Of a stretch of 9,650 bases of DNA, positions 1 to 7,153 are shown in pieces. Made by a program: the position numbers and the translations under genes. Each line of letters opens with the position of its first letter. Within the stretch, counting starts at the first letter, position 1. The notes below the pieces were generated by a model. It was not told the DNA's origin. It saw only the letters and a program-made list of their open reading frames with translations, and searched no databases. The stretch lies in contig JAYVYD010000427.1 in NCBI GenBank assembly GCA_043784605.1, positions 1 through 9,650 of the forward strand, written 5' to 3'. Source of the DNA: JANYHY01 sp043784605. Lineage in GTDB: Bacteria; Myxococcota_A; Polyangia; Polyangiales; Polyangiaceae.

Positions 1-116
1 TCGCCGCCTTCGGCGAACGACAACAACTGAGCCGATTGGCAACGCCCGCAACAACTTGTCGCCGCCTTCGGCGAACGACAACAACTGAGCCGATTGGCAT
101 CGCCCGCAACAAATGT
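1..116. repeat. Two tandem copies of a 58-bp repeat
   Basis: Copy 1 spans 1-58 and copy 2 spans 59-116. They are identical except for one base at unit position 41 and a diverged last few bases. Each carries a small hairpin (cgcc-ttc-ggcg, 4 bp stem, 3 nt loop) followed by aacgacaacaactgag. The array touches the left edge of the window, so more copies may lie outside it. The copies are contiguous with no spacers, so this is not a CRISPR array. A unit length of 58 is not a multiple of three, so a repeated coding segment is unlikely. A related copy sits at about 5850-5886, which marks this as a dispersed as well as tandem family. Function is not known. Confidence 0.9.
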
Positions 117-156
117 TGCTCCGACCCCGACACCTCCCCGTACCTCGCGGCGTAGT

Positions 157-179
157 CAACCCCGGATCCCCGGAGGTTG
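157..179 (+). promoter_or_regulatory. Hairpin that sequesters the ribosome binding site
   Basis: The 5' arm 157-165 pairs with the 3' arm 170-179. It has 9 base pairs (caacc/ggttg and ccgg/ccgg), a 4-nt loop (166-169) and one bulged A at 174. The Shine-Dalgarno GGAGG at 172-176, seven bases before the ATG at 184, lies entirely inside the 3' arm. A second, weaker partner for the same site is acctcc at 132-137, which can pair with 172-177. The pairing is read directly from the sequence; a role in translational control is inference. No known riboswitch aptamer was recognised in the short leader. Confidence 0.5.
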
Positions 180-183
180 AACG

Positions 184-756
184 ATGTCCTGGTCGAAACA
201 TTTGCCGTTGAGCGCGTTTCTGCTGGCGTGCAGCTCGCCTGTCACCATGGCCACCGCGCCGCCGCCGAGCCTTGCCGCCAACGCGCAGACGCCTCCACAG
301 TCCGGTCCCGAGGTCGAGGCTTGGCTTGCACAAGGGTCCTACAAACAATGGCACTGCGAGGCAGCGGTGCACACCGGCCGCACGCCGTCACCTCACGGTA
401 TGAATCGCATTTGCTCCAATGACGCGACCAGTTCGTTCAAGGGAGCCGGCGAGCGCCCCGTGGGCAGTGCGGGTGTCAAAGAACTCTATGACGACACTGG
501 TAAGACGATCGTCGGATATGCGACCTACGTGAAGACGAGCGCCGCGAGCGCAGACGGCGTCAATTGGTACTGGTACGAGCGCGTCCCACTATCGAGCATG
601 GCCCCCCATGACAAGGATGGAATCGTCGCGAACGGGTTCGGCAATGCAGGACCCGCGAAGGGCATCTGCGTGGGTTGTCATAGCGCTGCGGGTTCTGACA
701 GCGCGCATGTTCCGCGTCCAGGGTCCTCCGACGAGGTCTACACCCAGGTAAACTAA
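184..756 (+). CDS. Cytochrome P460-like c-type heme lipoprotein
   Basis: A 190-residue exported protein. The N-terminus has a short hydrophobic stretch ending in a lipobox, L13-L14-A15-C16, so it is probably anchored to a membrane by a lipidated Cys16; the signal is short, with one Lys. Residues about 25-45 are a Pro/Ala linker. The body contains one heme c motif, CVGCH at 162-166, near the C-terminus, followed by a DEVYTQ-like ending that resembles the DYVFTQ-type end of cytochrome P460 domains. The aromatic block WYWYER at about 128-133 fits the same family. Cys58 and Cys77 could form a disulfide. Family members bind heme covalently and some oxidise hydroxylamine or NO; the substrate here cannot be read from sequence, and a simple electron-transfer role is possible. 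The ATG at 184 is chosen for the GGAGG seven bases upstream. The gene is alone in its orientation, with its stop 16 bp from the convergent gene's stop. Confidence 0.8.
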   Translation: MSWSKHLPLSAFLLACSSPVTMATAPPPSLAANAQTPPQSGPEVEAWLAQGSYKQWHCEAAVHTGRTPSPHGMNRICSNDATSSFKGAGERPVGSAGVKELYDDTGKTIVGYATYVKTSAASADGVNWYWYERVPLSSMAPHDKDGIVANGFGNAGPAKGICVGCHSAAGSDSAHVPRPGSSDEVYTQVN

Positions 757-772
757 CGCGTAGCTCGAGCGG

Positions 773-2315
773 TCAGGGCGGTGCGAATAGTTTGGCGGGG
801 TCGCTGAACTCGGTCGCCATGTTGTCGTCTGTGACGACCGTCGCGTTCTGTGTGCGCGCGAGGATGCTCTCGCGCTGCTCGGCGCCGTTCTCGCCCTCGT
901 GGTCCGACATCGCCACGAGCTGGTCTACCAACTTGGGGCCCTCGGGGACCGTGAGATCGATCGCGGGCACGCCTTCGATGCGATAGCCCTCCAAGATCTG
1001 CCTGAATCTAGCCTTGTCGAACGAAAACGGTGAGTCGCTCACGGCGACGAAATGACGAAGCGCATCCCGTACGGGAACGTGACCATCGCGGTCTTCTCCA
1101 CGTCTGGGCTCCACCTGGCGTTGAAGTAGAAGAGCCCGCCAGACGATAGGTGCGCGCGCGCCATTTTCATGAACTCGACGCTCAGCAGGTTGGTCAGGTG
1201 CGCGCGCCAGTGGCAGGTCGTGTTCATGACGATCACGCCGAACCTCCGATCGGGGTGCCGCATCAACCAACGTCGGCCGTCGTCGATCTCGATCGTGACC
1301 TTTGGGCTCTTCAAGACGGGGGCGACATCGGGGTGCCGGGCGATGAGATCGAGGTAGCCGGGGTTGATCTCGATGACCGTCAGGTGCTGGACTTGCGCGT
1401 CGTTGGCGATCACCTCGGCCCACGAGCCGGACGCGAGGCCGATCATCAAGAGCTCCTTGGGAGCCTCATGCATCGCGCCGATGGCGAAGGCTCGGACGAT
1501 GCCGTTGCGATCGTGCATGATCGAGGTGTTGAGACGACCGTCGTATGCACCACCGCCGAAGACCGTTCCGGCGTTCGTTACGGTCATGACGCCGCTCTTG
1601 TTCTCGATGATCTGCGCGAAGGGCTTGCCGTCCCAGGTGTCCATGAATTGCAGGCGTTCATAGAGTTCATCGTATGCGTGCGGTGCAACGAGGATGATGC
1701 CCACGAGCACGAGCGCCGACGTGCCGACGGCGCGAAGTCGTTGTGGGCCGACCGAGCCTGCGATGAACAACGCCGAGCCGACGAGGGCGCCGAGCACCGC
1801 AAGCACGAGGCACGTGCGTGCGAGGCTCATCGAGTCCATGAAGACGAAGCCAGTGAGCAGGCTGCCGAGCGTCGACCCGATGATGTTTGCAAAGTACACG
1901 TAGGACAGGCGCTGCCCAGCGGCGTCATCGGGCGCGATCGCGAAGTGGCAGAGGAGTGGCAGGACGGCTCCCATCATCGCCGCCGAGACGACGACGAGTA
2001 TGAACGCGAACGCGAGACCGCCGCCGCCGCGCCCCGCGCCATCGCGGGGGCGACCATGAAGCTCGCGACGTTCGCCGCGATGATGGACGAGCCGAGCGCG
2101 CGAAGGCTGCGTCGATCGCCGCGCTCGTCGTCATTGCAGAACCTGCGGCTCTCGCGCGAGTCGATCGCGATTGCCAATAAATATGCCCCGAGCAGCGCGC
2201 CGAATGCCGCGGGTCTTCCCCACGTCGCGTAGCTCACCACGCGGGACCAGACGATCTCGTACGACAGCGCGACGAAGCCGGTGAGCGACGCAATGGCGAT
2301 CGCGAGCCTGAGCAT
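773..2315 (-). pseudogene. Frameshifted membrane protein with spermidine synthase-like domain
   Basis: Joining three minus-strand frames gives a protein of about 510 residues. The N-terminal half has several hydrophobic helices and the ALSYEIVWSR signature of transporter-like domains fused to spermidine synthases. The C-terminal half is a SAM-fold domain: a degraded glycine loop (GLASGSWAEV), EINPGYLDLI, DDGRRWLM, then MNTTCHWRAHLTNLLS and SSGGLFYFN. Real polyamine synthesis is doubtful because the glycine loop and the catalytic Asp region differ from true SpeE. Two single-base losses break the frame, near 2018-2036 in a GC-rich triplet run and near 1050-1062, where FPYGMR must join HFVAVSDSPF. 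The ATG at 2315 is preferred over the GTG at 2318: GGAGG lies at 2323-2327, seven bases before the ATG. That ATG overlaps the preceding gene's TGA (TGATG), so the pair was translationally coupled. Sequencing error is the main alternative to real decay. Confidence 0.75.
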
Positions 2316-2920
2316 CACGCCACCTCCGGCGCGGGCCCGCGCGAGCGAAAGTGCAATACGAGGACTGCCGCGCCGATGCTGAAGTTGATCGCCGCCGCGA
2401 GTCGCGTGGTGCCGATCTCACCGAAGCCGTGCAGCACGAACGCGATCGACGCGCACGAGGCGAGGGCCGAGCGTGTTCACGTAGTAGAGGAGGCCCACGG
2501 ACTTGCCAACGTTGCCGGACGTTCGGACCGTGTGCGCGACGAGCAGCGGTAGCGTGCCGCCCATCAGCACGGTGGGACATAGCGTGAGCAAGAAGGTGAC
2601 GATCGCCGTGACGAACGGAGACGCGCCGAGCGTGAGCGCGCCGACGGCGTGAAACAGCGGGATCGACACCACCCCAAACGCGCCGATGCCGATCTCGACG
2701 AACCCGAACATGAGCAGCGCTGGCCGCTTGGGGTCCTTGGAGAGGCGCCGCCGACGAGGCTTCCGAGGGCGAGCCCGAGCATGAACGCAGTGACGACGAT
2801 GGTCACCGCCTCGACGTTGATCCCGAAGATGACGAACAACGCGCGCTGCCAGACTATTTGATACAGCAGCGCCGCAAAGCCGCTGACCAAGAAGACGAGG
2901 TACAGCCAGAGCGAGCGCAC
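2315..2920 (-). pseudogene. Frameshifted transporter-like membrane protein (spermidine synthase-associated)
   Basis: Pieced together, this is a protein of about 200 residues, almost wholly membrane helices. It starts at GTG 2920 (MRSLWLYLVFLVSGFAALLY) and includes the YQIVWQRALFVIFG signature, a GLALGSLVGG loop, LMGGTLPLLVAHTVR and a YYVNTLG motif. These are the hallmarks of the membrane half found in fused MFS/spermidine synthase proteins; there is no catalytic half. Two events break it: one base missing near 2746-2750 (GG joins RLSKDPKRP) and a compensating change near 2462-2470 just after NTLG, equal to +1 modulo 3. By spacing against the family pattern the second may be a 5-base deletion. 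After it the first frame resumes and ends at TGA 2317-2315, overlapping the next gene's ATG. It is a paralogue of the downstream gene's N-terminal half, and the two probably worked as a pair. Confidence 0.72.
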
Positions 2921-3024
2921 TCAGAGGCTCTCGACGTGCGCATGCAGGACCTTGACCATGAAGTGAGGCGAATCCTGCCTTATGGCCAACCGCCAAGTAC
3001 ACCGCGGCCATACCGGGTTCGAGG

Positions 3025-3061
3025 AAAAAAAAGTCCCCCGCGCCGGTGTGGCGCGAGGGAC
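3025..3061 (-). terminator. Rho-independent terminator of the repeat lipoprotein gene
   Basis: On the minus strand a hairpin of 5 bp plus 6 bp, with one C/A mismatch and a 5-nt loop (3045-3049), is followed by eight T residues (the A run 3025-3032 on the plus strand). Arms are 3033-3044 and 3050-3061. It begins about 20 bases after the stop codon at 3082, so it terminates the 844-residue gene. It also separates that gene's transcript from the two broken genes at 2920-773, which therefore need their own promoter. Confidence 0.9.
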
Positions 3062-3081
3062 TCGTCGATTGTCGTGTGTGA

Positions 3082-5616
3082 TTACTTCAGTGCGCCGCTC
3101 GTCGGGTCGAGGATGGCCATCGCCCCACCAAAGCCGTTGGAGCCGTCGCGATACCGGTAGCTGCGGCCGCCCACGAAGAGCGAGGGTCCTAGGGTAGTGA
3201 CGACGCTCATGTCATTCTCGAAGCCGTTGGTGAGAGCACCTACGGGGCTGAACGTGGTGTCGATCGCGCCGTTCATCGCGTCGAGCTTCGCGATATAATT
3301 CGCGGACGCGACGACGCCGCGGTAGCTGACGAACGCTCCGACGCAATAGACGTTATTGCCCACGACGGCGATGGAGAACACGTCATTGTCAAAGCCGTTC
3401 GCGCTGGCGCCAAGCGGGCTGAACGTCGCGTCGAGTGCACCGGTGGTCGCGTCTAGCTTCGCCAACATGTTCGCTGAGTTGGGGACGTTCTGGTAGCCGT
3501 TGAACGCACCGCCGACATACAACACGTTACCGGCGAGCGTGAGTGCCTCGACAGCCGCGTCAAAGCCGTTGGCGTTCGGGGGGCTGAACGTGGCGTCGAG
3601 CGCGCCGGTCGTCAGGTCGAGCTTTGCGAGCCGAATGGCAGAGTTTGCCACACCCTTGTAGCCATTGAAGTCGCCGCCCACATAGAGCGACGTGCTCGAG
3701 GCCGCGAGCGCGAACACGTCCAAGTCGAAGCCGTTCGTGGCGGCTCCGGCTGGGCTGAACGTCGTGTCGATCGCGCCTGAGGTGAAGTCGAGCTTCGCGA
3801 CGAAGTTCGCGCTGTTGGCGACGCCCTTGTAGCTCGTGAAAATGCCGCCCACGTACACCGAAGTGCCCGCGGTCGCGAGCGCGTGTGCTGTCACATCGAA
3901 GCCGTTCGCGTTGGCTCCCGGCGGGCTGAACGTCGTGTCGAGCGCGCCCGAGGCGAGGTCGAGCTTGGCGATGCGCGATGCCGAGTCTGCCGCTCCGCGA
4001 TACGCGGTGAAGCCGCCCGCCACGAAGAGCGATTTGTTGGCGACCAAGAGCGCGTTGACGTCCGTCTCGAAGCCGTTGGCGTTCGCGGGGCTGAACACGG
4101 TGTCCAACGCCCAAGTGGTGTCATCCAACTTGGCAATCGAGTTCGCCGCGTACCCGCCATACGTAGAGAAGGTGCCGCCGGCCCATATCGTATTGCCGGC
4201 CACGTTGAGTGAGATCACCCTGGCCTCGAACCCGTTCACTGTGTTGTTGGGCGCGACGAACGTGGCGTCTTGCGCACCGCTGGTGAGATCGAGCTTGGCG
4301 ATGTTGTGCGCCGAGCCGCTCGCTCCGCGATAGTTGGCGAACTGTCCGCCCACGATGAGCGACGTGCCGGAGTTCGCGAGCGCCACGACGAGCCCGTCCG
4401 TGCCGTTCGTGGTCGCGCCGACGGGGCTGAAGGTCGTGTCGATGGCGCCGCTCGTGAGGTCGAGCTTGGCGAGGTGGTTGGCCGAGGTGGCGACTCCCTT
4501 GTATGCGGTGAAGCTCCCTCCGACGTAGAGCGACGCGCCATTGGCGGCCAACCCGTACACGCCGCCGTTGAAGCCGTTGGCGGTCGCTCCGATGGGGCTG
4601 AAGGTCGTGTCGAGCACGCCCGTGGTCAAATCGAGCTTCGCGAGTTCATTGGCCGAGTTGGGCACGGCCCTGTACGCGTTGAACTGACCGCCGACATAGA
4701 GCGAAGTGCCTGAGCTCGTGAGTGCACGGACAAAACCTTGCTGGAAACCATTGAGACCCATGGTGCTGAAGGTCGTGTCGATCGCGCCGCTCGTGAGGTC
4801 GAGCTTTGCAAGGCGGAGGGCGCTGCCGCCCACTCCCTTGTACATATTGAACTGACCTCCGACGTACAGCGAGGTCCCATTGACGTGCAGTGCCAACACG
4901 ATGTTGTTGAAGCCGTTGACGTTGGCAGGGCTGAACGTGGTGTCGAGTGCGCCGCTCGTGAGGTCTAGCTTGGCGAGCCTGTTGGCAGAGCCCGCTACAC
5001 CTTTGTACGCGTTGAACTGACCACCGAGGTAGAGGGATGTACCGGAAGTGGCGAGAGCGGTGACATTGCCGTCGAAGCCGTTGTTGGCTGGGCTGAACGT
5101 GGTGTCGAGCGCGCACGTCGTCGCGTCGAGCTTCGCGACGCGATTCGCGACAGCGCCTTGGTAGTGCCTGAAGCTTCCTCCGACGTAGACCGAGCCGCCG
5201 ACGGCGAGCGCGGCGATGACGTTCCCGTCGAAGCCGCCCTTCAATGCGCAGCTGGTCACCTGCGCGCCCTTCGAGTCGATCGGCAACAGGTGCGGCGCCG
5301 CGGCGACGTTCGCGCCATAGAAGCCTCCCCCCACGTACCAAGACGTTCCGTCATGCAGGAGCGCTTTCACGGGCCCGTTGAAGAGGTGGCTGTAGATCGT
5401 CGGAGGCAGGCTCGAGTCGCTGGTGTCCGCCGCGGTGTTCGTGTCGGTGCCCGAGTCCAAGCCGGCGTCGCCGCCTCCGTTGCCATCGGGCAGCGAGACG
5501 TCGCCTCCACTGTCTCCGAGGGGAATCGTATTGGTGTCATCACCGCCGCAAGCGGCGACGAGAGCAACTGTGGTGGCTGCAGCCACGCGAGAGAGGGAGA
5601 AACGAAGCTTTTTCAT
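3082..5616 (-). CDS. Lipoprotein with about 12 delta-60-type propeller repeats
   Basis: An intact 844-residue protein. The signal peptide (MKKLRFSLSR, then an Ala/Val-rich core) ends in lipobox V20-A21-A22-C23, so the protein is lipidated at Cys23. Residues 24 to about 73 are a flexible Gly/Asp/Ser/Thr linker. The rest is a chain of repeats of about 50-57 residues, each of the form xAKLDLTSGALDTTFSP, NGFD, a hydrophobic strand, then SLYVGGxFxxYKGV. Twelve clear copies follow two diverged ones, with a half copy at the end. This matches the delta-60 repeat type of beta-propeller-like surface proteins common in Myxococcota. No catalytic residues are apparent; ligand binding or adhesion outside the cell is the best guess. 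The ATG at 5616 is supported by AAGGA at 5623-5627, six bases upstream. It is monocistronic, with its own terminator. The repeats are alike enough at DNA level for recombination to change their number. Confidence 0.9.
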   Translation of the reverse strand: MKKLRFSLSRVAAATTVALVAACGGDDTNTIPLGDSGGDVSLPDGNGGGDAGLDSGTDTNTAADTSDSSLPPTIYSHLFNGPVKALLHDGTSWYVGGGFYGANVAAAPHLLPIDSKGAQVTSCALKGGFDGNVIAALAVGGSVYVGGSFRHYQGAVANRVAKLDATTCALDTTFSPANNGFDGNVTALATSGTSLYLGGQFNAYKGVAGSANRLAKLDLTSGALDTTFSPANVNGFNNIVLALHVNGTSLYVGGQFNMYKGVGGSALRLAKLDLTSGAIDTTFSTMGLNGFQQGFVRALTSSGTSLYVGGQFNAYRAVPNSANELAKLDLTTGVLDTTFSPIGATANGFNGGVYGLAANGASLYVGGSFTAYKGVATSANHLAKLDLTSGAIDTTFSPVGATTNGTDGLVVALANSGTSLIVGGQFANYRGASGSAHNIAKLDLTSGAQDATFVAPNNTVNGFEARVISLNVAGNTIWAGGTFSTYGGYAANSIAKLDDTTWALDTVFSPANANGFETDVNALLVANKSLFVAGGFTAYRGAADSASRIAKLDLASGALDTTFSPPGANANGFDVTAHALATAGTSVYVGGIFTSYKGVANSANFVAKLDFTSGAIDTTFSPAGAATNGFDLDVFALAASSTSLYVGGDFNGYKGVANSAIRLAKLDLTTGALDATFSPPNANGFDAAVEALTLAGNVLYVGGAFNGYQNVPNSANMLAKLDATTGALDATFSPLGASANGFDNDVFSIAVVGNNVYCVGAFVSYRGVVASANYIAKLDAMNGAIDTTFSPVGALTNGFENDMSVVTTLGPSLFVGGRSYRYRDGSNGFGGAMAILDPTSGALK

Positions 5617-5792
5617 GCAAAGTCCTTGGCAAGACGTGGAGTACGGAGCCGCGAGTGCACGAGCCCGTATGGAAGGAAGAGTACCGCGCTCTATCGAAAT
5701 GCAGTCGACAATCGGGAACCGCTTCCGCAGCTCGTGAGACAGGCGCGCGACACGAAAAAGCTAGTTGCGGCCAATGCGCTTCGTCTCGGCGG
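5617..5792 (-). other. Upstream region of the repeat lipoprotein gene
   Basis: Nothing coding is supported here. The stretch must contain the promoter and leader of the lipoprotein gene starting at 5616. The Shine-Dalgarno AAGGA is at 5623-5627. No convincing -35/-10 pair or sigma-54 site was found by eye. Short open frames across it have compositions unlike real proteins. Confidence 0.4.
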
Positions 5793-5819
5793 CCTGCCTG
5801 CCTGCCTGCCTGCCTGCCT
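5793..5819. repeat. (CCTG)n tetranucleotide microsatellite
   Basis: Six perfect CCTG units span 5793-5816, followed by a partial unit CCT. The tract lies about 177 bp upstream of the lipoprotein start codon, outside any supported gene. Tetranucleotide runs of this kind are prone to slipped-strand changes. Any effect on expression of the lipoprotein is inference, since the promoter position is not known. Confidence 0.95.
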
Positions 5820-5849
5820 TTCCGCGCTGCGGTTACAGGTACTCACGAG

Positions 5850-5886
5850 AACTTGACATCGCCTTCGGCGAACGAAAACAACTGAG
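5850..5886 (+). repeat. Third, dispersed copy of the left-end repeat core
   Basis: Aligned without gaps to 53-89, 33 of 37 bases match. The 27-bp core 5860-5886 differs from the left-end copies by a single base (gaaaac for gacaac). Similarity begins at aacttg and stops after aactgag. The small cgcc-ttc-ggcg hairpin is kept. The shared aacttg on the left shows that the true unit boundary differs from the arbitrary start at position 1. Confidence 0.9.
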
Positions 5887-6113
5887 GCGCCGCGTGCTCG
5901 ACGGTTCCGTTCATCGGCAGCGCACGCGACGCGAAGTGCACGCCCATCGTCGACGGGAATCTGGTTTGGGTCGATAGTCTCACCGCACAATTCGGGGCAG
6001 GCTCGCCGTTGGACCCGGTCTTCACTGTGACGGGCTCTCGTACCATCACCTTGACCGCTACCGATGCGGTATCCAACACATACAAGGCAAGCATCACACT
6101 CACGATCAACTGA
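5886..6113 (+). pseudogene. Orphan C-terminal Ig/PKD-like domain fragment
   Basis: An open frame of 75 codons runs from just after an in-frame TGA (5883-5885, inside the dispersed repeat) to TGA 6111-6113. It has no usable start codon near its beginning. The translation reads as one bacterial Ig/PKD-like domain: SARDAKC, DGNLVWVDSL, FGAGSPLD, then TVTGSRTITLTATDAVSN and a final strand ending KASITLTIN. This follows the usual pattern GSATDxxDG, LxWxSSxxGxIGTG, GTHTITLTATDSxGNT, ASITVTVN. Such domains end large secreted or surface proteins. The rest of the gene is absent, so this looks like a decayed remnant whose 5' part was lost at or near the repeat. It converges on the SDR gene, stop to stop, 12 bp apart. 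Domain type is recognised by eye; family membership is moderately sure. Confidence 0.6.
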
Positions 6114-6125
6114 GTAGGTGGATCC

Positions 6126-6908
6126 TCAGATGTGTCGACTGGGGAGCGGCCTCATCCCGTCTTTGTAGGACGGGTATTGCAACGTCACGCCGAGCACCGA
6201 TAGCGCGCGTCTTGGGTCGATGCGGCGGTTCCGCCTCAGCGTCTCGTGTACCTCCGCGGGCGGGACGGACGGGGGCATGGGGTAGCCATACTCTGCGCAT
6301 ATCCATTCTATGATCTCACGCTGGGGCATGGGGTCGAGGTCTGCGACCACGAAGGTGTCTCCGTGGACGGCGCGGCTCGCGAGTAGCAGCATCGCGAGAT
6401 CGTGGACGTGGATACGCGAGGTGATGTTCGCGCCATCGCCAGGGATGGAATGCAGGCCTGACTTGACGCGAATGTGGAGGCCGCGGTCGGGTCCGTAAAT
6501 CCCCGGTGGGCGAAGCACAGTCCCGCCGACTGCCAGGTAGGCGCTCTCGGCGCGGAGCCGCAGACTGTCCCCCGCGGGCACGTTGGTGGTGTCGTCGATC
6601 GTTCCTTCTAGCTCCCCATAAACGCCCGTCGTCGAAACATAAGACACGGCGCCCGCAGCAGCCAGGAGAGGCGCGAGGACGCTGTCCGTCTCGCCGTCCG
6701 GCGGAAAGCACACGATCGCGTGGACGTCGGGCGCGGCGAGTTCGCGCGCTACGTTGGCGACGGGCTCACGTGTCACCGGGATGCCCCGCGCCCGTAACGC
6801 CTGCGCGCGTGCCTCGCTCCGCACGACGGCGAGTACGTCTTCCCCGCGCTCGCGCGCCAGTTCCGCGACACGTGCCCCGGTGAACCCTGCACCTAGAATG
6901 AGTCGCAT
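6126..6908 (-). CDS. NAD(P)-binding SDR-type (YeeZ-like) epimerase-family protein
   Basis: A 260-residue cytosolic protein of the NAD-dependent epimerase/dehydratase fold. MRLILGAGFTG at residues 1-11 is the Rossmann dinucleotide loop. STTGVYGE at 92-99, LRPPGIYGP at 132-140 and RIHVHDLA at 165-172 are typical of extended or atypical SDRs. The usual YxxxK catalytic pair is not present: Y124 is followed by Gly128 rather than Lys. This resembles the YeeZ-like group, whose activity is unclear, so no substrate is assigned. ATG 6908 is chosen because the Rossmann strand starts there; an in-frame TTG at 6926 would add six residues. Neither start has a strong Shine-Dalgarno. It lies 245 bp downstream of the KaiC-like gene on the same strand, too far to assume one operon. 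Confidence 0.82.
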   Translation of the reverse strand: MRLILGAGFTGARVAELARERGEDVLAVVRSEARAQALRARGIPVTREPVANVARELAAPDVHAIVCFPPDGETDSVLAPLLAAAGAVSYVSTTGVYGELEGTIDDTTNVPAGDSLRLRAESAYLAVGGTVLRPPGIYGPDRGLHIRVKSGLHSIPGDGANITSRIHVHDLAMLLLASRAVHGDTFVVADLDPMPQREIIEWICAEYGYPMPPSVPPAEVHETLRRNRRIDPRRALSVLGVTLQYPSYKDGMRPLPSRHI

Positions 6909-7153
6909 TAGAAACGAATCACCCAAGGCATGCTCGCGCGCTGGTTATCATGCGACCGCTTGACCAATATCATGGTGATGATGACACCCACGCGATGATC
7001 GCGGCGCCCGCAGTGCACGCGACAACGCCGCCTGCGATCGCCACACTGCGAGAGCTCGATGGAGTTCGATATGGAAACAAGACCAGGATAGAACGGTATC
7101 GCCAGACCGTATCTCTCGCAACGGGGGCCGTGGCTCAGCCGCAGGAGCGCTTC

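Noticed and set aside
1..116. CRISPR array
   Set aside because: The two 58-bp units are contiguous with no unique spacer, and no cas gene is present.
1150..2232. Long plus-strand open frame of 360 codons
   Set aside because: It is antisense to the two spermidine-synthase-like genes, has a charged, low-complexity composition with no recognisable domain, and the minus strand shows clear family motifs.
773..2920. Programmed ribosomal frameshifting to explain the broken frames
   Set aside because: No X-XXY-YYZ slippery heptamer or stop-codon arrangement is seen at the sites, and four events of mixed direction in two genes would be needed.
5158..5856. Plus-strand frame of 232 codons across the lipoprotein start
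   Set aside because: It is antisense to the signal peptide and first repeats, runs through the CCTG microsatellite, and has no domain or ribosome binding site.
5843..6109. Minus-strand frame of 88 codons
   Set aside because: It is the antisense of the Ig/PKD-like fragment, whose plus-strand translation matches a known domain pattern.
7093..7110. Inverted repeat acggt/accgt as a terminator for the KaiC-like gene
   Set aside because: Only 5 bp of stem, an 8-nt loop and no following T run on the minus strand.
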